From assembly GCA_037444845.1 (NCBI GenBank), contig JBBILQ010000040.1:1-24188 (forward strand): a stretch of DNA of 24,188 nucleotides. Direction: 5' to 3'. This DNA is from JARYMI01 sp037444845. GTDB taxonomy: Bacteria; Acidobacteriota; Aminicenantia; Aminicenantales; UBA8522. The translations under genes and the position numbers were made by a program. The notes beneath the pieces were generated by a model. That model was not told the DNA's origin. It made no database searches and saw nothing but the letters and a program-made list of their open reading frames with translations. How positions within the stretch are numbered: position 1 is the stretch's first letter; every line of letters starts with the position of its first letter. Shown in pieces: positions 14,992 to 22,367 of this stretch.

Positions 14992-16242
14992 GTGGGGAAG
15001 ACCGTTGTCGAGAAAATCATTCAGGCTCACACCCGGGATGAAGCCCGGGCTGGTCGCATCGTCTGGATGGACTTAGACATCCGCTCCGCCCGCGATTTCG
15101 GCGGGCCCAACGTCGTTAAACACTATGAACGGGAATACGGCGATGAACTCCTGGCAGACAGGACAAAGACATTTTTCACCTTCGACCTGTGCGCGCCCGC
15201 CTGCACGCTCCGGTACGCCGATAATCAACAGGCCTGCCGCGATTTTGCCCTGAAGCACGGAATCAAGGTTTACGATGTCGACCAAGGTATCGGCACCCAT
15301 GTGCTCATGGAGGAGGGGCTGGCCCAGCCTAACAGCACCGTCGCTGGCACAGATAGCCACATGAACATCCTGGGAGCTATGGGTAGCTTTGGCCAGGGAA
15401 TGGGAGATGTCGATATGACGTTCGCTTTCCGCACCGGCCGGACCTGGTTTGAAGTGCCGGAGACGACAAGAGTTATCATCAAAGGAGCGCTCAAGAAGCC
15501 GGCATCAGCGAAAGACCTGACGCTTTTTCTTCTCAAGGAATTGGGGACAAAGCGACTCGCCTTGAAGGCGGCCGAGTTCTACGGCCAGGCCGCAGCCGGT
15601 CTGTCGTTAGCCGGCCGGCTGACGCTGTGCAGCTTGATCACCGAGATGGCGGGAATCGTCGGGTTTGTTCCCGAGTATAATGACGCGGCGAGAAAAGAGA
15701 TAGAAAGGTTCACTGGAGCTCCGTTCTCGCCTTTCGTTGCGGACGAAGACGCGCCCTACGCTGAAACAATCGAGATCAACGTTCAGGGGTTGTCTCCGCA
15801 GGTGGCTGCACCGCCCTCGCCGGCCAACGTGAAGCCTGTGGCCGATCTCCGCGGAGTCAGGATTAACTCGGGGTTTATAGGCTCCTGCACAAACGGCCGG
15901 ACAGAAGACCTGGCCGGGGCGGCGCGAATCCTCAAAGGACGGAAGGTTAAGGCCGGCGTCATGCTCAAGGTTGTCCCGGCGACCCGGCGCGTTTACCAGG
16001 AGCTTTTGGCCCGGGGCATTCTCCGGGATTTGTTTGAAAGCGGCGCCATCATCGTCAACCCAGGCTGCGGCGGCTGCGCTGAGGGCCATGTGGGGTTGAC
16101 GGGAAAAGGAGAAGTGCAGATCAGCACAGGGAACCGGAACTTCGCCGGCAAACAGGGGAAGGGAGAGACGTACCTTGCCAGCCCGGCTGTCGTCGCGGCT
16201 TCTTGCGTGCTGGGACAGATTGCCAGTCCCGAGGACTTGTGA
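14992..16242 (+). CDS. LeuC/homoaconitase-like hydro-lyase, large subunit
   Basis: The iron-sulfur subunit of an aconitase-superfamily isomerase (416 aa, the short two-subunit type). It moves a hydroxyl between adjacent carbons of a tricarboxylic-type acid. Seen: AGTDSHMNILGAMGSFGQG, typical of the active-site core, and three cysteines for the [4Fe-4S] cluster, C299 in SCTNGR and C359/C362 in GCGGCAEGH. It starts with GTG at 14992, with GGAGGG eight bases before it, 15 nt after the dehydrogenase stop. The small subunit follows after one base. No leuA, leuB or citrate synthase gene is in the window, so substrate (citrate, homocitrate or isopropylmalate) is open; the RENTE-type dehydrogenase beside it leans towards citrate or homocitrate. 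Confidence 0.88.
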   Translation: MGKTVVEKIIQAHTRDEARAGRIVWMDLDIRSARDFGGPNVVKHYEREYGDELLADRTKTFFTFDLCAPACTLRYADNQQACRDFALKHGIKVYDVDQGIGTHVLMEEGLAQPNSTVAGTDSHMNILGAMGSFGQGMGDVDMTFAFRTGRTWFEVPETTRVIIKGALKKPASAKDLTLFLLKELGTKRLALKAAEFYGQAAAGLSLAGRLTLCSLITEMAGIVGFVPEYNDAARKEIERFTGAPFSPFVADEDAPYAETIEINVQGLSPQVAAPPSPANVKPVADLRGVRINSGFIGSCTNGRTEDLAGAARILKGRKVKAGVMLKVVPATRRVYQELLARGILRDLFESGAIIVNPGCGGCAEGHVGLTGKGEVQISTGNRNFAGKQGKGETYLASPAVVAASCVLGQIASPEDL

Positions 16243-16243
16243 G

Positions 16244-16792
16244 ATGGAAAAGACAACGCTCCGCGGCCGCATCTGGGTTCTCCTTGATAGGAGCGGGAAA
16301 TTGATTGAGGACATCGACACGGACCAGATTTATCACAACGCCTTCCTCCATATCACCGAGGTTTCCGAGATGGGAAAGTATGCTTTAGGGAACCTCGAGG
16401 GCTGGAAAGATTTCCCGGCCAAGGCCGCCCCAGGAGATATCCTCGTGGCCGGCCGGAATTTCGGCGCCGGTTCCTCGCGCCAGCAGGCCGTCGATTGTTT
16501 CATAAGCCTCAAGGTCGGGGCCATCTTAGCTCCTTCTTTCGCTTCGATCTATTTCCGGAATGCCGTCAATTCCGGGCTGCCGGTTTTGAAGAGCCCTCGA
16601 ATCGAGCGACTTGCCGAAGGCGGCGAGCTTGAATCCGGGGATGAGCTTGAAGTTGATTTTCTGTCGGGCCAGGCGCTCAACGTGAGCAAGAATATGTCTT
16701 TTGCCGTAGAACCAATGAGCACCGTCCAGAAGGAAATATTCCGGGCCGGAAACCTCTTTGCTTTTGGCCGTTCCTCCAACCGGAAAGCTTGA
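16244..16792 (+). CDS. LeuD/homoaconitase-like hydro-lyase, small subunit
   Basis: The swivelling substrate-recognition subunit (182 aa) that completes the isomerase with the large subunit. Seen: DIDTDQIYHNAFL, the family's DTDxI motif but with YHN where isopropylmalate isomerases usually carry a Pro-containing loop, and RNFGAGSSRQQAVDCF, the conserved GxGSSRxxA phosphate/carboxylate-binding loop. The frame is open upstream to 16175, but the start at 16244 follows the large-subunit stop by one base and gives a normal N-terminus; GAGG lies nine bases before. The unusual loop is the likeliest place to decide specificity, because the residues after DTDxI differ between aconitase, homoaconitase and isopropylmalate isomerase. 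Confidence 0.87.
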   Translation: MEKTTLRGRIWVLLDRSGKLIEDIDTDQIYHNAFLHITEVSEMGKYALGNLEGWKDFPAKAAPGDILVAGRNFGAGSSRQQAVDCFISLKVGAILAPSFASIYFRNAVNSGLPVLKSPRIERLAEGGELESGDELEVDFLSGQALNVSKNMSFAVEPMSTVQKEIFRAGNLFAFGRSSNRKA

Positions 16793-16793
16793 T

Positions 16794-17474
16794 ATGCTCA
16801 TCTTAGCGCTGGACACAACAACGGCCAGTGGATCTGTCGCCCTTCTCGAAAAAACGAGGCTCCTTTCGGAAATGAACGCCGAGTCAGGTTCATCTCATTC
16901 GGCCAGGCTGCTCCGATCGGTTGACCAGGTCCTGAGGCTGAATTCGCTCTCGATCAAAGACATCGACGGTTTTGCCGTGGCCGCCGGCCCGGGCTCTTTC
17001 ACCGGAATCAGGATCGGGCTGAGCACGGTCAAGGCCCTGGCCTATGCTTCGGGCAAACCCGTGGCGCCCGTTTCCACGCTTAAAGCGCTGGCTTTCAAGC
17101 TCAAAGACTCCCAGGTCCGGCTCATCTGTCCAATCCTCGATGCCAAGAAGGGAGAAATTTTTGCAGCCCTGTTTGAATCTCGACCCAAAAATCTTGAAGA
17201 AATCATCCCCCAGGCCGCCTACAGGCCGGACCGGTTTTTTGCTGGGCTCCCGGCTCACCGACTTATCTCTTTCGTTGGAAACGGCGCTGACGTTTTCAAA
17301 GAGAAAATTTTTGCTTATCTAAAAGATAAAGCCAGGTTCCCTTCGCGCTCTCTTTTCATCGGCTATGAAGTCGGGGTGCTGGGGTACGAAATCCTTAAGA
17401 GCGGCCGTGGCCAGAGCGGCGATGACCTCCAGCCTCTTTATTTCAGGAGGTCCCAGGCGGAGGACAAGCGATAA
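16794..17474 (+). CDS. tsaB: tRNA t6A37 biosynthesis protein TsaB
   Basis: A partner of TsaD and TsaE in adding threonylcarbamoyl to A37 of ANN-decoding tRNAs; it acts in the cytosol as a structural, ATPase-fold dimerisation partner of TsaD. Seen: LILALDTTTASGSVALLE at the N-terminus, GFAVAAGPGSFTGIRIGLST around residues 60-82, and YASGKPVAPVSTL, all standard for TsaB. At 226 aa the length is normal. The ATG at 16794 stands one base after the small-subunit stop (TGATATG); a longer frame from 16758 would overlap that gene and lacks the conserved opening. The stop TAA overlaps a probable ATA start of rimI. tsaB followed by rimI is a common bacterial pairing; being downstream of metabolic genes is not. 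Confidence 0.93.
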   Translation: MLILALDTTTASGSVALLEKTRLLSEMNAESGSSHSARLLRSVDQVLRLNSLSIKDIDGFAVAAGPGSFTGIRIGLSTVKALAYASGKPVAPVSTLKALAFKLKDSQVRLICPILDAKKGEIFAALFESRPKNLEEIIPQAAYRPDRFFAGLPAHRLISFVGNGADVFKEKIFAYLKDKARFPSRSLFIGYEVGVLGYEILKSGRGQSGDDLQPLYFRRSQAEDKR

Positions 17475-17515
17475 AAGAAGACAAGCTTCCCGAGAAGTTT
17501 TATTTCCTGAGGAGG

Positions 17516-17944
17516 ATGGACGTGCAGGACTTGCCGTCTGTCCTGGCCATAGAAAATCACTCCTTCCCCAACCCATGGCACGAAAGCACCTTCCACGGTG
17601 AAATCCAGCACCGGCCGATATCCTTTCCGCTCGTGGTCGTTCATTCGACGCTCAACAAGGTCATCGGCTACATCATCTTTTGGCAGGTCGGCGAGGACGT
17701 TCAGGTCAACAACATCGCCATCCATCCGGACTTCAGGCGCCTGGGGATCGGCGAGGCGGTCTTGAAGCAGGTCATCGAGCTCGTGAGATGGCGGGGGGCA
17801 AGGCTCGTCACTCTCGAAGTCCGGCCATCCAACATGGCCGCCCTCAACCTCTACCGAAAGCTCGGGTTCAGGATGATGGGCGTGAGAAGAGGCTACTACA
17901 CAAACCCGCCCGAAGACGCCTTCGCCCTCAGCCTTCATCTTTAA
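17516..17944 (+). CDS. rimI: Ribosomal-protein-alanine N-acetyltransferase RimI
   Basis: A GNAT-fold acetyltransferase that acetylates protein N-termini, classically ribosomal protein S18. Seen: NIAIHPDFRRLGIGEAVL, the acetyl-CoA pyrophosphate loop (R/QxxGxG/A), LEVRPSNMAALNLYRKLGF, and a final GYYTNPPEDAFALSLHL, all typical. The first standard start is the ATG given here (142 aa), but AGGAGG touches it with no spacer. The frame is also open upstream through PEKFYFLRRMDVQDLP, where RimI proteins usually have their first beta strand. The better start is an ATA at 17471: GGAGG stands seven bases before it, and it overlaps the tsaB stop as ATAA. That would give 157 aa, closer to the usual ~150. 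Confidence 0.9.
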   Translation: MDVQDLPSVLAIENHSFPNPWHESTFHGEIQHRPISFPLVVVHSTLNKVIGYIIFWQVGEDVQVNNIAIHPDFRRLGIGEAVLKQVIELVRWRGARLVTLEVRPSNMAALNLYRKLGFRMMGVRRGYYTNPPEDAFALSLHL

Positions 17945-18059
17945 GTTTAAGCGGCGCGCTTTCCGTTTCTTTATTCGTGTGGCTCACCAAACGCCGCGAC
18001 TAATCCGGTGCAACCCCGCGTCCGTGTTGAGCCGCTCGTTGCGCGTGCCCTTTATCGGT

Positions 18060-18794
18060 TTATCTCTTAATATCGTACCAATATTTTCCTGCAAAATCTC
18101 TGTTTTTGAATATCGTTTTCATGCCGCATATGATCCTCGGGAAGTTTTTAAAATAGAACCAATCCCCGAATCTATCAAACGACCTTGACGAAGAAGTCAC
18201 AAAATCCTCCGTGATAATCTTGAATTTCTTTCCTTTACGTTTACCGTACTTTTTTAGATCCAGGATGAATTTGCTATCTTCAGCGCAATAAAGACGCTCG
18301 TCAAATCCTCCCAGTATCTGAAAAGTTTGTTTGTCTGTAAAAATCAAACCCCCAGCAACTCCTAGTAACCACCTCGCAGGATAAGTCGTGATAAAATATG
18401 TGCAAAAAATGCCCAAAGATTGCCTGTCAATCTTGATATGAGTCCCTCCTCCAATATATTTGTTAGAAGACATCGCCCTGTTGATCGAGTTGAATATATT
18501 CGGCGCTATGCAAGTGTCTGCGTCCAGAAAACCGACAATCTCGCCTTCCGCGGCTTCAGCCCCCCTATTTCTCGCAGACGCAATACGCCTCTCCTTTTCA
18601 AAGATGACCCGGGCGCCGAATCTCTGTGCGATGTTCTCTGTGTTATCGGTGGAACCATTGTCAACAACGATGATTTCGATCAGCGACGGATGATCATAAG
18701 TTTCCTTTGCAGCCTTTACTGAAGCAAGGGTCTTGCTCAAGAATTTTCCCTCATTGTAGGCTGGGATAATCAATGATATTTTGAATTTCTTCAT
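18060..18794 (-). CDS. Family 2 glycosyltransferase
   Basis: A GT-A fold sugar transferase (244 aa) of the GT2 family, cytosolic or membrane-associated. Seen: ISLIIPAYNEGKFLSKTL at the N-terminus, VVDNGSTDNT (nucleotide binding), D91-A-D93 for metal and nucleotide-sugar binding, and a catalytic-type ED in YCAEDSKF. The C-terminal FKNFPRIICGMKTIF stretch is basic and may sit at the membrane. Acceptor unknown. The codons are distinctly A/T-rich (many aaa, att, aga) compared with its G/C-rich neighbours, no partner genes for polysaccharide synthesis are nearby, and I see no clear Shine-Dalgarno site before the ATG. These suggest recent acquisition (inference). Confidence 0.85.
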   Translation of the reverse strand: MKKFKISLIIPAYNEGKFLSKTLASVKAAKETYDHPSLIEIIVVDNGSTDNTENIAQRFGARVIFEKERRIASARNRGAEAAEGEIVGFLDADTCIAPNIFNSINRAMSSNKYIGGGTHIKIDRQSLGIFCTYFITTYPARWLLGVAGGLIFTDKQTFQILGGFDERLYCAEDSKFILDLKKYGKRKGKKFKIITEDFVTSSSRSFDRFGDWFYFKNFPRIICGMKTIFKNRDFAGKYWYDIKR

Positions 18795-19095
18795 GATCGT
18801 CGCTTTATCGACATACCCATCAGTTTCATCCTAAAATTATCCATCCTAAACTGCAAGCCCCATGTTCGACGGCGGTCATATCTATCCTAAGAATTTGCCT
18901 TTTTGTGCAGCACGACTTTCCCTTGTTCCGAGCACAGAATTGAGATTGACATTTCCCGTTTAGCTAGGGTTATATTTTTTGATGACAAGATGATACCCTC
19001 TGTGGTTAAATTCTAGATGATTTGAGTTTCCTTTTCCTCAGGACGGCTGTTTTTTCCGCTGCCAGAGGACTGGGTGTCTGCGAGCGGAGGAATAA
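18795..19095. other. Gene-free spacer between divergent genes
   Basis: About 300 bases between the glycosyltransferase and the hydrolase, richer in A/T on the glycosyltransferase side. Apart from the promoter candidate at 18946-18976 and a good GGAGG five bases before the ATG at 19096, I see no frame, repeat or hairpin I can support. Confidence 0.4.
18946..18976 (+). promoter_or_regulatory. Possible promoter of the hydrolase gene
   Basis: A perfect TTGACA at 18946-18951 is followed by TTATAT (18970-18975, spacer 18) or TATATT (18971-18976, spacer 19). The start codon lies about 120 bases further on, so the transcript would have a long leader in which I see no known regulatory fold. Confidence 0.4.
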
Positions 19096-20460
19096 ATGAG
19101 CAGAAGGTTTTTTCGATTGTTTTTCGGAGTGATTTTTGTAGTCTCTCTTCTTTTGGGCCAGCAACAAACTCCATCATCTGTCGAATCTGATGAGCTCATT
19201 GTCAAGGCGCGGGCGTTTCTCGATGCTTTAAGCCGGAACGATTTTCAGGCCGCTTGCGCGGATTTTGACGCCACGATGATGAAGGTTTCCGGGCCGGATA
19301 AACTCGCTGAATTCTGGAATCAAGTCCCGGGGCAATTCGGCGCTTTCAAACGGCAAACAGCTACCCGGCGGGAAGAGCTCGGTCCCTATGATATCGTTCT
19401 TGTCACCTGTGAGTTCGAAAAGATCACGCTTGATGCCCGGGTCGTATTCGACAAGGCCGGAAAAATCGCCGGGTTCCAGTTTGTGCCTTCCCTGCCGCCG
19501 GCGAAATACGAGCCGCCGTCTTATGCCGACCCGGCTGCGTTTGAGGAGAGAGAAGTGACGGTGGGGAGCGGCGAATGGGAGCTTCCCGGCGCCCTGACTC
19601 TCCCGAAAGGGGAGGGACCGTTTCCGGCCCTCGTGCTCGTCCACGGCTCCGGGCCTAACGACCGGGACGAGACCTTGGGGCCGAACAAACCTTTCAAAGA
19701 CCTCGCCTGGGGACTGGCGACAAAAGGAATCGCGGTCCTCCGCTACGAGAAGCGGACTCGCGTTTACGGCCCCCGGCTTGTCGCGGACCCGAAGCTAAGC
19801 GCCGTCTTCACCGTCAAAGAAGAGACTATAGAGGATGCCCTTGAGGCTGTCCGTCTTCTCAAGGCAACTCAGAGAATCGACCGAAAGAAAATATTCGTTC
19901 TCGGTCACAGCCTTGGCGGGATGCTCATTCCCAGGATTGCTGTTGACGGCAAAGACCTGAACATCGCAGGGTTTATCATCATGGCGGGGCTGACGCGAAC
20001 GTTGGAGGAAACGTATCTCAAGCAAATGACTTATCTTTTTGGTCTTGACGGCCAGTTATCCGAGGAAGATAAAAAGCAGCTTGACGATATAAGGATTAAG
20101 GTCGCCAAAATCAAGGCACTTCAGGAATCCGACCGTGGGTCAATAGAGAGGCTGCTCAATGCCCCGCCTTCCTACTGGCTCGACCTCCGGGGATATTATC
20201 CTCCCGACGTCGCCCTCAAGGTCAAAAACCCGATGCTCATTCTCCAGGGAAGCCGCGATTACCAGGTGACGACCGAGGATTTTGAGAGCTGGAAAAAAGC
20301 CCTGGCCGGACGTCCTGACGTTGAGTTCAGGCTCTACCCCAAGCTCAACCATCTTTTCTTCGAAGGGAAGGGTATACCCACGCCGAATGAATACATTCAG
20401 GTTCACGGCAGCGTGGCTGCGGACGTCATTGCCGACATCGCCACTTTTATTAAAAAGTAA
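19096..20460 (+). CDS. Exported alpha/beta hydrolase with DUF3887-like N-domain
   Basis: A serine hydrolase (454 aa), probably periplasmic. Seen: a hydrophobic leader (about residues 5-21); an NTF2-like DUF3887-type domain (about 30-130, AFLDALSRNDFQAACADF); then an alpha/beta hydrolase with oxyanion-side HGSGPNDRDE and the triad S272 in GHSLGG, D388 in GSRDYQ, and H419 in KLNHLF. The relatives I know of with this layout are annotated as prolyl-oligopeptidase-like or dienelactone-hydrolase-like; the substrate is unknown. GGAGG lies five bases before the ATG. It converges with the C69 peptidase gene, 22 bases apart, with only a tiny ACGA/TCGT stem between them. Both flanking enzymes are exported hydrolases, which suits peptide or ester scavenging (inference). 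Confidence 0.88.
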   Translation: MSRRFFRLFFGVIFVVSLLLGQQQTPSSVESDELIVKARAFLDALSRNDFQAACADFDATMMKVSGPDKLAEFWNQVPGQFGAFKRQTATRREELGPYDIVLVTCEFEKITLDARVVFDKAGKIAGFQFVPSLPPAKYEPPSYADPAAFEEREVTVGSGEWELPGALTLPKGEGPFPALVLVHGSGPNDRDETLGPNKPFKDLAWGLATKGIAVLRYEKRTRVYGPRLVADPKLSAVFTVKEETIEDALEAVRLLKATQRIDRKKIFVLGHSLGGMLIPRIAVDGKDLNIAGFIIMAGLTRTLEETYLKQMTYLFGLDGQLSEEDKKQLDDIRIKVAKIKALQESDRGSIERLLNAPPSYWLDLRGYYPPDVALKVKNPMLILQGSRDYQVTTEDFESWKKALAGRPDVEFRLYPKLNHLFFEGKGIPTPNEYIQVHGSVAADVIADIATFIKK

Positions 20461-20482
20461 AACGAGACATCGTTCTCCACGC

Positions 20483-22243
20483 CTATTTTTTCTCTTGCGG
20501 TTGCGGAGAAAGCTTGTTGTAATCGATGAGCAGCTTGAGGTACCATTCGGGGAATTTAATGGGGTTCCTTTTTCTTGTCTTCGTGTCATAAATCCAGAGG
20601 TGGTTGTATTTGACGAGGAGTTGATCCCCAAGGTTCCACCAGGCGTTGATCACGTTGGTCGCGTTATTGAGGCAATATTCCGTCAAGAATTGCCGAGCTT
20701 CTGCCGGGTCCTTCAGGTGGAGTTTCGCCGCCCAATCGTCGATTTTGGGAGTCTTATCCACGGCCGATTTCTCCCATTTTTTCTGGGCCTCGCGGACATC
20801 CTGGATGGCGTAGGAATAGAGAATTTGGGTGTGAAAATCCACGTAATCGAAGGCCCAACGGGCTGAATCCCGGCTGAAGACCCAGTGGTCGCCGACCTCG
20901 AACGACCTGGGAATCTCAGTGACGCCGATGTAGAAAGGCATGAAGCAGGACGTGTCCTGGGCGCCCCAGGCGAGCCAGACAATCCCGCCGATGGGGTTGG
21001 GAAGCCAGTCGCGGCACTGGGTCACGGTGACGTACTCGGCCCGGTTGACGCCGATGACACGCGAGGTGTTGTACCTCTGACCTTCGAACTCAAACCCGTA
21101 GGGGAGGAAATTCGGGTTGGCGAAAGGACCTCCCTGAAGGCCCCTGGCCGGGTCAAAGACCGTGCCTTCGCACTTGTCCCTGGTCATCATCATCACATCG
21201 TAAACGGAAAGCTTTTTCTCCGGCTTGACCGAGAAGGGGAGGTCCATGTTCGGGGTTTCAGGGCTGAACTTCTGGCCGGGAGCGACGAGGTCGAAGAAGC
21301 GCCACAGCCGGACGCGCGAACCACTTGACGAGACGGCGCTCACCTCATTCGGAGAGTAGGCTCTCTTCCAATTAAAAGGCTTGCCGCTCTTGGGGTCATA
21401 GAGCTTCTGGTCGATGGCGAACTGGATGACGTTGGGCGAAGCCATGAAATACTCTTTGTTCTTGAGGTCGATCTCGCCGATCCGGGATTCGTTCGGGCAG
21501 ACGCTGACATGGTCGTCGGGCACGCGCTGGGCGCACCAGACAGCCCCGGGCTTGCCGCTCTCCGGCGTCCACAGCGGCCCTACCGGCATGATCTCGAAAA
21601 CCCAGACTTCGTTGGGGTCTGCGACGGCGAGCATCTCGCCCGTGTCAGTGAACCCGTAGCCGTATTTTTCACTCAGTTCGCCCATGATCTTGATCGCTTC
21701 ACGCGCTGTCCTGGCTCTCTCCATGGCGATGAGGGTTAACATAGTGATGTCGAACTTGGCTGAAGGCGTTGGATTTTCCATTTTCTTATGGCAGCCTATG
21801 GTGGACTCGCCGATGGCCACTTGCATGTCGTTCATGTAGCCGAAGGCCCCATGGATGTAGCCGTAGGTATGAGGAACCTGGGGAATTTCGAGTCCGGTGA
21901 AGTCATCCTTGTACCGTTCCCATTTGAGGCCGGAATCCGGCGGCCACGTCCGGAACTGGTCGATATGGTAGATTTTGCGCGTCGAGCCGGCCGGATGGTC
22001 AGCGGCCGGAATGTAGCGGAACGTCCAGTCGCATAGCCCGCAGTCGCAGGTGTGGGTCGTCATGACCGAGCCGTCAACCGAGGCGTTCTTTCCGACCATG
22101 ATGACCGTGCAGGCGTCGGAGACGGGCTGGCTCACGCAAGCGGCGCAAGCCTCGCTCTCCGGCGCTGCCACGCGAACGACTCCCGCAAGGCTAAGAGCGG
22201 CGAAAAGCGCCAATCCTAACCAAAAGAACTTCTTGGTCTTCAC
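20483..22243 (-). CDS. Exported C69-family dipeptidase (Ntn hydrolase)
   Basis: A PepD-like N-terminal-nucleophile peptidase (586 aa). Seen: a leader (about residues 5-27), a short Cys-rich pro-segment, then C45 in DACTVIMVGKNASVDGS, which matches the C-T-x-x-x-x-G-x-x-A-x-x-D-G-S opening of family C69. C45 would become residue 1 of the mature enzyme after self-cleavage. Further hallmarks are YGYIHGAFGYMNDMQVAIGEST and RVIGVNRAEYVTVTQCRDWLP. Start is GTG at 22243, with GGAGG five bases before it. Several additional Cys residues flank the nucleophile (CAAC before, THTCDCGLC after), more than in cytosolic relatives. Disulfides would be possible in the periplasm. Longer than the ~470 aa lactobacillar PepD. 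Confidence 0.9.
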   Translation of the reverse strand: MKTKKFFWLGLALFAALSLAGVVRVAAPESEACAACVSQPVSDACTVIMVGKNASVDGSVMTTHTCDCGLCDWTFRYIPAADHPAGSTRKIYHIDQFRTWPPDSGLKWERYKDDFTGLEIPQVPHTYGYIHGAFGYMNDMQVAIGESTIGCHKKMENPTPSAKFDITMLTLIAMERARTAREAIKIMGELSEKYGYGFTDTGEMLAVADPNEVWVFEIMPVGPLWTPESGKPGAVWCAQRVPDDHVSVCPNESRIGEIDLKNKEYFMASPNVIQFAIDQKLYDPKSGKPFNWKRAYSPNEVSAVSSSGSRVRLWRFFDLVAPGQKFSPETPNMDLPFSVKPEKKLSVYDVMMMTRDKCEGTVFDPARGLQGGPFANPNFLPYGFEFEGQRYNTSRVIGVNRAEYVTVTQCRDWLPNPIGGIVWLAWGAQDTSCFMPFYIGVTEIPRSFEVGDHWVFSRDSARWAFDYVDFHTQILYSYAIQDVREAQKKWEKSAVDKTPKIDDWAAKLHLKDPAEARQFLTEYCLNNATNVINAWWNLGDQLLVKYNHLWIYDTKTRKRNPIKFPEWYLKLLIDYNKLSPQPQEKK

Positions 22244-22367
22244 TCTTTCCTCCTTTCTTTCTGTTCGTGATTGTTATTTATACAAAGCCGCACGGCCTCT
22301 GTCAAACGAACAGGTTCTTTTTTCCTGTTTTCGGCCGAATATGCTAAAAGGCGAGATCGGGATCAGA

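Noticed and set aside
13756..15030. 424-codon open frame on the minus strand opposite the dehydrogenase
   Set aside because: It is a shadow of a G/C-rich gene with strong family motifs on the plus strand; its own translation shows no domain and no ribosome-binding site.
16175..16243. Upstream extension of the LeuD-like small subunit
   Set aside because: It overlaps the end of the large subunit in another frame and lacks family similarity; the ATG one base after the stop is natural.
17951..17997. GCGGCG ... CGCCGC inverted pair after rimI as a terminator
   Set aside because: The arms are six bases with a 35-base loop and no T-run follows; too weak to call. The short plus-strand frame over it (ending VWLTKRRD) also has no support.
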